From: Topomyia yanbarensis
Taxonomy: Eukaryota; Arthropoda; Insecta; Diptera; Culicidae
NCBI RefSeq assembly: GCF_030247195.1
Contig: NC_080672.1
Location: forward strand, 5,022,001 to 5,086,000
DNA: 64,000 bases
Direction: 5' to 3'
Position numbers and translations under genes: made by a program
Shown: positions 25,414-37,059 of the stretch, one piece after another
How positions within the stretch are numbered: position 1 is the stretch's first letter
How the letters are laid out: each line of letters opens with the position of its first letter
Notes under the pieces: model-generated
What the model saw: only the letters and a program-made list of their open reading frames with translations
Databases searched by the model: none
Told to the model about the DNA's origin: nothing

Positions 25414-26079
25414 TTGTAGTGAGTGATTCTGACGAGAACCTAGCTCTACAACTTCAATAGGACAACTCTCAAAAAAAAAATTTAGATTTAGTATCTGACT
25501 GGTATCAAGATGGTGCTAGTTACTGACGAGGAGAATCCGAAGGAGTGAAATCTGTGCAAACAATTGATCTTAAATCAGAGACCAGCCAGATTCGCAGAGA
25601 AGTATTAAGATTGCTTGTGGAGCAAAGGCCTAGCAACAGTGCCAAGCCACTATTCACACAGACCACTACCTTCAGGTTGAGCTGGCTGTTCTAGACTACT
25701 GGAATACTCTTGACTGTGCCACTGTGAATTAACCCAAGTTTTCGAAGGGGCTCACGGTTGTTGGATATTTCCGGCATAATACTTAAGATGGAATGATTGA
25801 GCTTGCTTGAGCTTGAGCTTATGCGACCACCCCCCGTTATCGATCTGGACTAGCTGAAGTTGCACAGGAAATCAGTAGATAATTATGCTTGGGACTAGCG
25901 AAACATCTTTCAATGTGCAACTCCTGGTAGCGCCGTACAGATACATTATCTAGATCGGTATTTCCCCAGAGATTTCACGGAGCACGTCCGGATCCTGAAC
26001 CTTGACTCGGAATTGTAGGATATGAACATGCTGATGGCTAGCCGATAAGGCAAGTTTTTTGATCTTCCATTCCAGTTTA
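25414..26079. other. Unassigned, probably degraded retrotransposon sequence
   Basis: It lies directly 5' of an RNase H relic on the same strand and may be its decayed RT region. I could not read any RT motif with confidence. Confidence 0.35.
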
Positions 26080-26460
26080 TACCTGACTGGAGGAATGGGG
26101 GCCATCCATTCCCGGAAGGTGCTCTAAAATACTATACGGATGGCTCGAAGAGACTGCTATAGGGAGGCAGGGGGATCCGGTCCTCCCTATAGATTCTGCA
26201 AGACCCTAGGTTCTACACCATCTGTCTTTCTAGAGGAGGTATGTGCATTTGAAGTGCCTGCTAAAATTGTCCTAAGAGGCAAGGAGCCATTCTGTCCGAT
26301 AGTCAGACTTGGTTTAGAGTTTACAGTGATGTAGGGGGCCAGGGCACATGAGATTAGGCGGAAACCAGTTGGCTGACTCTCCAAAACTAGTCATCATACC
26401 CCGGACAAAAAAATGTTGACGACTAACAGTACCCACGAACTTTGCCAAACTGTCCTGCAA
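26080..26460 (+). pseudogene. RNase H relic of a non-LTR retrotransposon
   Basis: The plus strand near 26120 reads FPEGALKYYTDGSK (first catalytic Asp in TDGS). Near 26340-26390 it reads GHMRLGGNQLADS (degenerate SHxGIxGNExAD, catalytic H and D positions). The spacing between the two is close to that of a retrotransposon RNase H domain. Stops and frameshifts interrupt it. It lies tail-to-tail with Topors, about 90 bases from the Topors stop. Confidence 0.6.
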
Positions 26461-26550
26461 ACAATCCCCTGTACGAAAATAAAAACTCACCTTCTCACAC
26501 AACACTGCAACCGATCACCATTCCTCAAAATCGACGGTCCGCAGCAAATC

Positions 26551-28726
26551 TCAGAGTTCTACCTCAGCGCCAATCAATTGCGTCACGGCAACATCCTCCT
26601 CGGCGGGAGACGTCCGCCCTCCATCGAGCAGATCCAGCTGCGAGTGCGAAGTCTCTATACCGGAACGAACCGATCCGGATGCGACCGTAGATGAGTTACT
26701 ATTGGTACTGCTACTGCTACTACTACTGCTGTTACTGCTACTGCTGCTGCCCGTTGATACATTCGATGTGTTCTGTAGCTCGGGATATTGTTCCGACTCT
26801 TCCGTCGTTGGAGGACGTCGCGCGGCTCTTATGAGGGAAGCAATCGTACACTGTTCCTCACTGTCGGATGCTTCATCGCCGGAACTGATGACCTCTGAAG
26901 ATGAAGATGGTCTCGATACAGGGGCCAGCATTGGTTCAACGGCAGTTGGTTGGGGGGTTACAGCTTGGGGTGGTTCTTCATCGCTGGAAAAATCTGTGCT
27001 GGTGATCAACTCCGAACAGATGGGAACCTTTTTACGTTTCTTGGGTGGCGATGGACCTGTTTGTAGTTCTGGTTTAATAACAGCACTTCGCAATTTTCGT
27101 TTTCCTGCTGAACTACTGGTATTAGTACTGGGTTTTAGTGATGCTTTACTGCTCCCTGGGAATGTGTCCGCTACAGGGACAGATGTGAGGGATGTTCCTT
27201 TACCACTTTCCGAAGAGCTTTTCGATGTTTTGAGCGTGAGTTTTTGACGTTTTCTACAATGTTTGGCTAAGCATGGTTTTTGTTTTTTCACTTTAGAGCG
27301 TTTCTTCGTTTCTTTCTTGAGAAGTTTGGCGGAATTTCGCAATGAACGAAGCATAGACTTACGAGATTTACGCTTCGTCACAGTGATCTTTATTGCTTCA
27401 TCTGACTGGAAGTCGCTGTCGCTGTCCGAGCTAGAACTTGAACTTGAGCTTGTGCTTGAAAATGAACTACTGTCCGTAGACATTTCCTTATCGGAAGAAG
27501 ACTTTTGCTCACCGACGCTATGGTCACTGCTATCCGCTGGTGGCCGTCGCTTGATTGCTTTTCGTCTACGATTACTTGTCGCTGGTTGATTGCGAATATT
27601 AAATTTGAACTCTTCGTGACTAGATGACTCCGAACCGCTCTGTTGACTTGCGTCTTCACTCTTTTCCGATTCGCTTGCTTCGTAAATACTCTTAATGCCT
27701 GTACCGGAAGAATTTCTGTTCAGACGAGGCTTCGTGTAATATTTCTTTATGCCACCTCCACCACCGGATGACGTTGATGCCCCGTTATTGTACTCGGAAG
27801 CTGATGCTCCCGATCTGTCCTCAAGTTTGGTAGTTGAGTCTTGATGAAAAGCATTATCCGGAAAGAGATGTTCGAACAAAATGTTCTGTAATGCAACTGT
27901 TTCTTCTACTCTATTTTCGTTTTCATTCACGAATACTACGTCGCTGTCACTTTCCGACTCTAGACTAACCATTTCCGGCGTTCGCAAATGGGGTGGTTTC
28001 AACGCACCAACGATTCTGCAATCATCGCTATCACTGGACGAAAGAGAGATATTCGCTCCATCTTCTAACCGACTTGCGGTTTGTGGAGCAAGTGAAGTTA
28101 ACGGAGGCATTCGTGGCATATCCTGAAAACCGCCGACGTTGGTATTACTTCCACTGGGGCCACTTGTTTGCGTTCCAGAAGTGGACACGGAAACAATTCC
28201 GCTGACACCAGCCCCACCAAATGAACCAGTCATAATCACTGTCTGATCGGAGGATCTCGTCTCGATCGTAAATTGTGTCCTTCCTCTTCTGCTATCACTG
28301 GGAGCTCCCACCGATTCCATCATCCTTGATGTCCCCGGAACCGGCTCTACAATTCGAACTACGTCATCCTCGCCATCAGATCCCTCGGAGATGGAAGATG
28401 TTGAGGATCCGGACGACGACGAAGAAGATGATGACAACACTACCACACTGTTTTGGTAAGGATCGTATTGAACACATCGATCGTATCCTATCATGTCGTA
28501 CGGGGAACGAGCGAAATTCAGCAGCTCGTGTATAAAATGAACACTTCTTGTACGACCCCAGTAGGAAACGCGCTCACGGAACGCTGGCGATGTGATGTCA
28601 TGTGTCATTAGTAAATTGGTAAAGTCTTCCATAATCAGTGTAACTTGAGCTGGGTTTCCGCGGCAAAGCGCAATCAATTCACGATTAATCCACGGCATGA
28701 GACGATGGATTTGAGCAGGGTTTTCT
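26551..28726 (-). CDS. Topors: Topors exon 3
   Basis: Acceptor TGATTTCAG|AGAAAACC at 28727/28726 completes the split Arg codon. It codes residues 245-969, ending VAVTQLIGAEVEL before TGA at 26553-26551. A downstream ATG at 28758, which opens a longer apparent frame, lies in intron 2 and is not used. Confidence 0.9.
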
Positions 28727-29617
28727 CTGAAATCATTAAGAACAAATAAATGATTCATTTGTTGGAAGAATTAGTTGCTTAACCTACCTGTAGAAAGCTG
28801 CGCTGCATTCTCTTAATCTACCGTTAATATCCGGCAATGGTCTTGCGTGTAGTCGTCTGTGGTAAATATACCGTCTCCATTCGGGTCCATTTTGTCTGGA
28901 CGGAATAGAATCGTCAGGATATTCTCTACTGAACCGTTGCACATCACCGGACTGATGCAAGAAAAGCTGCTGAAGCCGCTCACTTTGGCTTGGCTGAACA
29001 CGGAGCGTTGCACTGTACGTAAAACGAGGTGTCTGCGATAGAGTAAAATCTAACCTGTGATACACCTGTGGAGGAGGACGAGCCGTACCGGCCCCGGCTG
29101 GTCCAATGCCAGGTCCACTGGCAGCAGGAGGAGATGCTGGCGGAACAATGGAGATTATGTGTTCCTCATACCGACCGAACGTTTTCTGCTTATAGATAAT
29201 GGAACGGAAAACTTGCTTGCACAAGGGACACTCAGCTTTAATCTGAAAGGGAAGATTTTTTAATTTGCGTTGTTTCGAACATAAAAAAGAAGTGCTGAAT
29301 TTCAATTTGATATCAAATGCATTTTTTTTTCTTTTTACCTTACTCCACTCGAGCAAACAGCGATAGCAAAATTGATGACGACACGAATCTGTGTAGCACT
29401 TTTGACGGCACTTGCCCAAACAGATTGCGCACTTGGGAGGAGGCGAACAGCGACCACTTTCGTTCGATGCTTCCTCTGTCCTACTCGTACAAATGTCCAC
29501 CTCTTCCGCCGACGAGGAACTATCCAGCATATCCAACAGTGTGCTCGAGGGCGGAGTATTCGACGGCAATAAAATCTCCGGAGTTGGAGGACAATCGATT
29601 ACTTGCACTTCTTCCAT
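26551..29617 (-). CDS. Topors: Topors, RING-finger ubiquitin/SUMO E3 ligase (3 exons)
   Basis: Joined minus-strand exons 29617-29339, 29242-28788 and 28726-26551 give 2910 bases, 969 codons plus stop, with GT-AG introns of 96 and 61 bases. The RING is split by intron 1: C63-x2-C66-x12-C79-x-H81-x2-C84-x2-C87-x10-C98-x2-C101, a C3HC4 finger. After it come FGRYEEHIISIV and, around residues 215-224, WRRYIYHRRL, then IHRLMPWINRELIALCRGNP and FINELLNFARSPYDMIGYD-like sequence (here FIHELLNF); these are the conserved Topors blocks. The C-terminal two thirds is Ser-, Lys- and Arg-rich, with hydrophobic-acidic runs such as VVRIVE and DVVFVNENE that could be SUMO-interacting motifs. Family knowledge: Topors is a nuclear E3 for ubiquitin and SUMO; in flies it acts at chromatin insulators and in meiosis. 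The ATG at 29617 is the first in frame before the RING. Confidence 0.93.
26700..26752 (-). repeat. AGC/AGT trinucleotide run coding poly-Ser in Topors
   Basis: On the plus strand CTGCTACTG-type triplets repeat with variation. On the coding strand they give a run of Ser with occasional Asn near the C-terminus ([20 protein letters not shown]). Length polymorphism would stay in frame. Confidence 0.8.
28788..29242 (-). CDS. Topors: Topors exon 2
   Basis: Acceptor CTTTCAG|ATTAAAG at 29243/29242. It codes the last two RING cysteines (AECPLCKQ) and the region to AAFYR. Donor ACAG|GTAGGTTAAG at 28788/28787, phase 2. Confidence 0.9.
29339..29617 (-). CDS. Topors: Topors exon 1
   Basis: Codes residues 1-93, including the first six zinc ligands of the RING. 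It ends LLEWSK, with donor AAG|GTAAAAAG at 29339/29338, phase 0. Confidence 0.9.
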
Positions 29618-30200
29618 TTTTTTTACGATGTCCCAATCCGTCTATCAATCAAAACAACCAAAACCGACTTTAAGCCTGATCACAGCAACCTGATATATAA
29701 AAAATTTCTTTTCCAAGACATTAACCGTCGCCCTCTTCGACTTTTTACGCCATTACAGGTCAGCGAAAAACTTTCCACAATCTCGCTTCTGGTCGTTTCG
29801 AAAATTCAACACAATCACACAATTTAGACAAAGAAATTAGTATTGTAAATTACTAAACTTTACAATAATGTTCAAACTTCATTTTCACCACTTTTTCAAA
29901 TACCCCGAAGACACGAAACATAGCAAAATCCGTGTGAATATTTTCACCATTTCCGAAACTTTTTTTCGTACAGAACGTCTGCTAGGTAAGTGAAACAAGA
30001 CGTTTTCTGATTGCTCGCGATGTCAAAACACCTTTCCCGCACACACGCATATCTATAAAAGTTATCTAGATCAATACACGCTACTTTTGAAATCCATCGA
30101 AAGTGTATTCGAAGTACGTATATCCCAGTAAAACCAAACAGATTCCGTTTCCGAATCGGTTGTCCCGGATATCATTAAACAATAGATATTATAGTTATTA
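29618..30200. other. Upstream region of Topors
   Basis: It presumably holds the Topors 5' UTR and promoter, which are not resolvable by eye. No other gene is seen. Frames at 29603-29827 and 30103-30285 have no motif. Confidence 0.4.
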
Positions 30201-30417
30201 CTACAGACACTTTATACACAGACTAGCGAAGTGTCAAAAATTCCAGCCAAACGGACTGCCAAAAAGTGCAGCCAAACGAGCATGAGGGTTTTAAAGGGGA
30301 AGTACAAGAGGAAGCCAATGCAAAGCTTATGGGAGCTTCCATGATGCCAGTTTACATTCATGGCTGCTAGTTTTACTGTTTATCTCTCCGCTAGTCTTAT
30401 ATATAAAGTGTCTGTAG
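30201..30417. mobile_element. MITE, 217 bp, with 6-bp target duplication
   Basis: The left terminus CTACAGACACTTTATACACA and the right terminus TATATAAAGTGTCTGTAG are inverted over about 28 bases. TTATTA occurs immediately on both sides (30195-30200 and 30418-30423). Confidence 0.8.
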
Positions 30418-31142
30418 TTATTACTGTTTCAACATTGTTCACCGCAGAGTTCTTGCAGTAGATTTATAATCATATTAATTGTAACAATCAATTGTACTGT
30501 TCAGCAGAAAACTGATACACTAAATTCACATTAAATTTTACTGTTTTCCAGAAAAAAAGTAATGAAAAAATCGATTTTTTTATTTTAAGATACATAACCA
30601 CCCTCCTTTTTCACTGTAAAAGTAGGTTTTACATTGAAATTTACTGTAGACACGTTAAACATTATTGTTTTAGTGTTGTAGCATAGCACTAGAATTTACT
30701 GTAAATTATTGTAAAATTACTATACTGTCACAATAAAAATCATGGTTTTGTTACTGTACATTTCTATTTGGGGTGCCATTGAAGTCGGAATTTCGGTTGA
30801 AACCGCCTACTGAGAAGCCCAAAAAATGTATCAAAGTTTGTTTGTTTGCTGTAACCCTAAGGGTCATTCGCCTGGTAGATTAAAAAAATGTACGTTTACC
30901 AGAGTTTGTAATTATAGTTTGTTTTCATGGATAGTTGAGCATCGATTGAACAGGAATTCCTTTTTACTATTATGGTGCCTTGATGACTCCTACGCTGATG
31001 AAACGGTGCTGCTCTTCAAGGTCCGCGTTGAACCTCCGTTACTCCCGTTCGAGTTACGAGAAGCGTTCGCGTAATACGGGGTAAATTGATGATTCGATCG
31101 ACGGTAAGGCGGTATGGTTCATTGAACATTGCCTGGCGGTGA
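30418..31142. other. Unassigned intergenic
   Basis: A+T-rich with repeated TTTACTGTA-like words near 30500-30760. The frame at 30826-31074 has no motif. No gene seen. Confidence 0.4.
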
Positions 31143-31153
31143 TTTTTTTTTAT

Positions 31154-33360
31154 CTACATGGACCCAAAGATTCCTGCGTCTTTTAGGAAAGCCAATAAGC
31201 TCTCCTCCCGAACCGGATCGTTGGAGAGCATTTCTCGAATGGAAAGTGGCGGTTGGTGTTGTTTGCGTAGATCGTGCAACTTCCTGCAGTTCATGAGTAT
31301 ATGCACCACCGTTAACCGAGTCCTACAGGTTTCGCAATGCGGGGGATCGGTACGGGTTACAGTGTGAGCATGAGTAAGTCTTGTGTGACCGACTCGGATA
31401 CGGGACAGGATCTTTTGTTCGAGTCGACTGTCCCGGTCCATCCATGTCTCTAGTTTGCCCTTGATCTTCTGGAAGTGGCCTTGGCTACTTCTCCAGTGCG
31501 ATACGAAGTCGTTCTCCACTTGTTTTCGGAATTCTTTGAGAATGTCAGCGGAAGAGATTTCCTTACTGATCAGTCTCCGCACTCGGTACCCTGTAGAGGC
31601 TAAGCGGTCCGCATCTTCATTCCCGGGGATTCCGCAGTTTCATGGAACCCAGGAGATGGTTGTAAGAAGGTCACACAAACCTTCGATAGCCTGGACATAT
31701 GGATGCGATGACTCTCCTGAAGTTATGGCAGAGATTACGGACAGGGAATCTGTAAAAATAACAACGAGTATGTCTTCACGCTTTCTCGTCAAGGCTAGGG
31801 CAATAGCTGCGCCTTCAACGAAAAAGACGGAACACTGTTGGGGGTAAGCGAAAGCCAAGACCTGCTCCGATACCGCTCACTCCCACCCCAACTCCTTGGT
31901 CCGATTTGGATCCGTCCGTAAACAACTTCTCGTGGTTATAAAACTTCTCCTCGACCAACTGATGATAGCTGACTAGAGCGAAATAACGGCTCGCTCCTGC
32001 TCCAACTGATTGTGCAAGGCTCGTGTCGACATTTGGTGCTGTGGTATTTCGTTTACGTGATCCGAGTCTGTGCAAACGGACCAACTGCGGTAGGGGTGAT
32101 CGGGAGTATTTTTCGTGAACTTTGTTAGCTATGTCGAGAATCGTACCGTGCTGTTGTATAGTGGGCCAAGGATACTCACTAATGAAACAGTTAGATTCCC
32201 CACATAATCCTTCCAAGTTCCGACACTCCTTTCCTCCATACAGTGTTGTGGGCTTTGTCGACATCAAGTACTGCAATGTCAGCATGAACTCCATCCGTCT
32301 TCGCCTGATCCAACACTTCTCCGAGAGATCCGAGGTACATACCGATACCCATCCCCCTACGGAACGCGAACTGACGACGATCGAGTCTATTGCCCTGTTC
32401 AAGAACGGTTAGGAGCCTTCTATTGGCCATGCTTTCCATCGTTTTACCTATACATGGTAAGAGGCTGATGGGTCGAAAATCTTTCGGTGATCGTGTTCCT
32501 TGGTTCTTTTTTGGTATCGGTATGATAAGGGCTGTACGCCAGGAATCTGGGAAAGGATCGCCTCTCCAGATCTTGTTGTAACTAGCCAGCAACGCTTCAG
32601 GCGGTAGGTGTCTTAACAGTGGGTATCCAACACCGTCGATACCTGTTGCCTTTCCGTGTACTTGGTTGAGAGCCGCTGATAATTCCGTTCCAGAAAAGGG
32701 CTGGTTATATTCCTTCCTGTTTGAAAGACCCATGTCGCTGTTTTTTGACCAGAGGCAATCCCTGGCTAAAGCAGCAGAGCAGACGGTCAGGTCGATTGAC
32801 GATGTCGTTGGGCCACGTAGAAATGCGACACTTCCGTCATTCAAGAGTACAGCATTGTTGCTCTTTATCACCTCAAGAATACTGTTTCCACGTCGACAGC
32901 ACTTTTTGGAACCCCAAGCAGAGTGGTGAGCATTGAAATCGCCCATGATTAGCCACGGAACAGGGAGTTGGTCGATCAGTCGATTGAGTTTGTCACCGAC
33001 TTGGCTGATTCCTTGTGTAATATACAACGATACCACCGTGCATGGTGTAGGGTACTTAATATTCCGGGCAACTGCCAATAACTCGGTGTCTAGTTGGATG
33101 GGTTCGGATGGAACGTCGATTCTTGTCGCCAGTCCTACAGTTTGGTATATATTGTCCCCGAAGGTTGAGTCCTAATAATAGCGGTGTCTCAACCACGAGG
33201 ATGGGTCGATGTTATTTCGAAGGTGTGTTTCCTGTAGGGCCAGGACGACAGGGTCCATCCGGTCAATCATTGTCTGAAAATCGCCCAGGTTATTTCGTAG
33301 CCCGTTAACATTCCACTGTATCGCCAAGGTACACCTGCCGCGTTGAACGGTCGTTTCCTC
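31154..33360 (-). pseudogene. ORF2 of the I-clade element (EN-RT-RNase H)
   Basis: EN: IQWNVNGLRNNLGDFQTMID, LALQETHLR and LIMGDFNAHHSAWGS (catalytic N, E and D/N present), then SIDLTV. The frame then jumps from GLSNRKEYNQPF straight into RT at ALNQVHGKATGIDGVGYPLL, so the end of EN (SDH) and the EN-RT linker are deleted. RT has PKDFRPISLLPCIGK and VLDVDKAHNTVWRKG (motif A with the second Asp). The block with motifs B and C (PQG, YVDD) is also missing before RNase H. RNase H: LFTDGSKSDQG, FVEGAAIALAL, IFTDSLSVISAI. The tail contains CETCRTRLTVVHILMNC. Confidence 0.8.
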
Positions 33361-33399
33361 TGAAACGGAACTTGGGGAGCTGAGCTGCTCGTGATGATC

Positions 33400-34350
33400 G
33401 AAAGGCTGTGGAGTACTTACCCGGGGGGTAGCCGGGCCCCCTACATCCGCAGCCGCCGGAAGCTCTTCGGGGAAAGCCGGGACGTTTCCGGACGGGGTTG
33501 ATGCAGAGGAGAGAACCTTTTCCCTAAACAGCCTGCGGTTAGAGTTGTTGCTGTTAGAGTTTGTGCGTTTCTTCATGTAGTCATAATCAGGTGGACGGGC
33601 GGATTGCCCTTCCGGTGACCACTGGGGGTGTGGCAAGCGGTCCGAGAAGAAGGTGGTTGTCTCTTCTTGGGTCTGCTTCCTGTAGGACCGCATTGGATGG
33701 CCAGAACATCCAGAAATAGGGCTTATGGGTCGTAAAACTGTGCTTTTGGCATTGGGTTCTGATATACTGTGTAGGCGATACTGCGTGGGCAGACATGCAG
33801 ACTGCTCTTCCAGTGACCGCATGGGGTGTAAGGAAGGGTCCACGTAGTTGGGGAGAGTCATCTCTCTTACTGGTTGGTTGCGGTAGGGGTTCTTTGGGTA
33901 ACATAGGCCTCCTCCCGGAGATGAAGAACGTTGTTTGTTGCCTGTAAGAAGTTCAGGGGCATTCATTTGCTCGGGGGTGGGTGACATATGAGGTCCACTT
34001 ACCCGGGATGGTGTCGGGTCCCCTGCACCGGCAGCCGCCGGGGGCGCATCGGCTATGGCCGGGACTTCCCCGGACAGGGACAGTACAAGAGGGAAAGCGT
34101 TCTCCCTAACCAGGCTGCTATCTATTTCGGACTGTCAGTCGTTGCGCCCAGTTGGGGCGAACGTTGTGCGATATTTGGTATGTGGACAGAAGGACTTCTC
34201 TTCCTGTGCCCGCATGGGGTGTGGCGAGGGGTCCGTGTTGTTGGGTGGCGTCGTTCCAGACGGTCTTTCGGTTGAGCAAAGCGAAATTGATGCTGGCAGC
34301 GTTTCTGCCAGTATTATGCGCGATTTGTGCGAGAATTCGGGCAAAGAATT
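33400..34350 (-). pseudogene. Proline-rich ORF1 remnant of the I element with repeated modules
   Basis: A module reading DPSLHPMRSLEEQSA recurs as DRLPHPQWSPEGQSA and DPSPHPMRAQEEKSF (minus strand, from about 33850, 33630 and 34240). A second module, at 33415-33540 and 34005-34110, repeats PAFPEELPAAADVG as PAIADAPPAAAGAG. The arrangement suggests a partial tandem duplication about 580 bases long. One in-frame stop separates the copies. No CCHC knuckle is visible. Confidence 0.55.
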
Positions 34351-34775
34351 CGCTCAAATGCAACAACCGTTTCTGACAGAAGCGGTTATACTAACCGATG
34401 CTGCTCACTTTTAGCCAGAATCCAGCCAGGAATGTACGGTCAAGATTTCTGTATGCTTCCTGCAACATCTTTGTCAGACGTTTTGCACGATTCGTGGTAC
34501 ATTCTACCAGGTAGGAATTGTCAGGATCTTTGCACGATTTATTTCCGAGTTATGCCAGGGTTTTGCTCGTTTGAGCGAAACCGAGTTCGCCCTAGCTCAA
34601 CTAACCCGACAGGATGCGCGCAGAAATCTGGCAGGGCTGCCAAACCAAGCCTTACAGAAATCTAGCAAAGCAGTCTCTGTCAGAAAAGTTGATGACTGGG
34701 GACATTGCACGCTGAAAGAAATTTGTACAAGTGCGTTCTGCTGGTTCAATGAGAACTCGAAAGATGGTGTTGGAA
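34351..34775. other. Unassigned, repeat-like
   Basis: Words related to CAGAAATCTGGCAGGGCT and CCAGGTAGGAATTGTCAGGA recur with variation, as in a decayed interspersed repeat. No coding capacity is recognised. Confidence 0.35.
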
Positions 34776-35068
34776 CTAGGGGCAGAGCACTCTAGAAATG
34801 TATAACAAATTTGCATCAAATTAGAAAAAATGCATTTAATTTCCATTTTTGCATCAACTTTGCACTACCTCGCAGAAAAGTTTGTTTAACGAACGTCCTT
34901 CGCTGATTCACTTTGTTCGACGTTTTGTTGAATGTAGGGCTAATTTTTTGTAAGGTTTTGGCGTCTTACACGCAACGCAAAATACATCATGAATTTCTAT
35001 TTTGATGGAAAGAAATGCATTTAATTTAGCTGATTTTTAAAAATGCATCACAAGTGATCTGCCCCTAG
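34776..35068. mobile_element. hAT-like MITE, 293 bp, with exact 8-bp target duplication
   Basis: The left terminus CTAGGGGCAGAGCACT and the right terminus AGTGATCTGCCCCTAG are inverted. TGTTGGAA flanks both ends (34768-34775 and 35069-35076). An 8-bp duplication is the hAT hallmark. No transposase is present. Confidence 0.88.
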
Positions 35069-37007
35069 TGTTGGAATCAATAAAATGATGTCGTCGAAGG
35101 TTTGTTCGTGGAATTCGACAGTGTACTTTGTCTTGTACTTTGTCATTATTGACTGCATGCAGCCCAGTTACCGAACGTCTAGTTGAAAAGCAGCCCAGTT
35201 AAAGAGCGCCCAGTTACCAAATGATTGCCGTAGTACTAATTCTCATTAACTCATATCCGAATATTTTTGTCATAATCTATTTTCATTATGAAGACAATCG
35301 AGGAAACAACCCAGTAAAGTTTAGTCGGAAATGAACCTGAATTTCGGCTGGTTCCAGTTAGTATTCTGGCTCCAATGACACAATGTATCACTGGTGCCGG
35401 AATGCGAACTGGAAACAGTTGAAATTCCGGCTCATTTTCGACTGAACTTTACTGGGAACATTTAATCGAGAAATACACTCAATTTTATTGTGGTACACTC
35501 AAAAAAAATGATCACTTACCAATCATATGCAAAAACATATAAATATTTTCCATAGCACTCTTCACGTAAATATTACATGCTTTACACATAGAAAACTTTG
35601 TTGTCCATCTAATTAAAACCAGTGTCGACTGCATGTATATATTAAGTGAGGTTCATTTCTCTTCCATTGGAATTTCACATACTTTCTAGATGCAATCCAT
35701 ATATTTTTTATGTGATTTTCATGTGATTAATAACTGCATTTAAAATAGTATTCAAATACTTTTCTTATGTGTGAAAAAAGTGGAAGACGGTGAATAAATA
35801 AATAGGCATGGAATTTTATTCTAATGCATCTTATATTTATATACTTTGTTTATAATTAATAACATTTGCATAACTAACAACAACTAGAACCGGTTCTCTT
35901 ACCATGCATCCTTTGTGTTGAGGAAATTAGCAAACTTCGTTGCAATTTTCGTTGGTTAATTTAATGCTTACAGTTTGTTTCCGTATCCGCATTCTGAAAT
36001 ATAATTCATTTTATTTTTATTGCTTATTATGTACACAATCGATTGAATTTACGTTTAAATACCTTCAGAAAAGTGTTCGAGTATCTCCGATCGTAACTCC
36101 TTTGTCTTGTGCTGTTACTATGCGTGAAACCGTATTGAAACTGTCAACATTGTATATTCACGTAATATTCATATTCTTTACACGTAACACTTTACACGTA
36201 GTATGTGACAATTACATAGAATGTATGTATAGTATACTTGAAAGTCATTGATATAACATTTGTTATTCATCAAAGTAGATATGAATGTTAATAGCTGCAC
36301 ATGAATCTAATGTGATTGGTTATTTTTAATATTTACGTGCTTTTTCACTTAACATTGATATGATTTTTTGGCTCAGTGTAGAAAATTTACCAGAAATCTG
36401 GATACCTTTCATATTCAGTAATGAGTACTTCATTTTAACCGTGTACCCACGACCCGATTCAACCCAGAACTGTGAATCAGAATATTTATGATGGAATCCG
36501 TACAGAGTTTAGTCGGAATTCTTAGCCGATTTTGGTTGGTTCTAATCAGAATTCTGTCTTAACCGGCTCCGACACGGAATCGGTTATTATATTTGTTGGT
36601 GGGTTTGGTGCAGTTGATTCGGTGAATGTGTTGGTGGAATCCAAATAAATAAACAAAAACTAATCAAAAAGATCCGTAACCGACACGATCTTCGCTAATA
36701 CTAGCTGAAATTGCTGTGTACTACATCTTCATTTTCAGATAAGTCTCTTTCGTCGCTCGCTCACAGTAGGAGTGCTTCTTGTGCACAGAGAAGGTTGTTA
36801 TAATTCGACTTGGCGATAAGAGCCAGCTGACCAACAGGTTCGTCTTACGGTCTATCAGTGCAAACCCGGCGAATCCGGGGATCGTTTTTTAAATGTGATT
36901 ATCCAGTGATCTACCGTTATGTTAACTATTTCAATTGATTTGTAGAACTGTTCCTTCGACCGGTGTAATTTATATCTGAAGAAAAAAAAAGTCGAGAAGC
37001 TTAAGTT
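35069..37007. other. Upstream region of the Asph-like gene; possible MITE
   Basis: TACACTCAAAAAAAATGATC near 35496 and its rough inverse ending GGCTCAGTGTA near 36378 could bound an ~880-bp A+T-rich inverted-repeat element; the match is imperfect. The 36730-37007 segment is presumably 5' UTR and promoter of the downstream gene. No other gene is seen. Confidence 0.35.
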
Positions 37008-37059
37008 ATGTCCGGAGATGTCCAGCCCAGGAAACGCAAGGATAAGAAAAGGAAGAAAG
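37008..37059 (+). CDS. Asph: Asph-like exon 1
   Basis: ATG at 37008 opens [17 protein letters not shown] and ends with one base before donor AAAG|GTAAGATC at 37059/37060. That base completes a GAT codon with exon 2. The short size and basic content fit a cytosolic head before a signal-anchor. Confidence 0.65.

Larger units (their letters stand above)
31143..34350 (-). mobile_element. I-clade non-LTR retrotransposon, internally deleted
   Basis: Minus-strand order: ORF1-like proline-rich frame (34350-33400), AP endonuclease start (33360-33172), endonuclease-to-RT fusion (33078-32191), RNase H (32000-31640), Cys/His tail ending at 31154, then an A run near 31150. RNase H placed after RT plus the tail motif puts it in the I clade. 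It lies between Topors and Asph and is transcriptionally antisense to Asph. Confidence 0.8.

Noticed and set aside
26702..27247. Plus-strand open frame of 181 codons (and 27263-27589)
   Set aside because: Antisense shadow of the Topors Ser-rich exon 3; Leu/Ser-rich because the complement of Ser codons is read.
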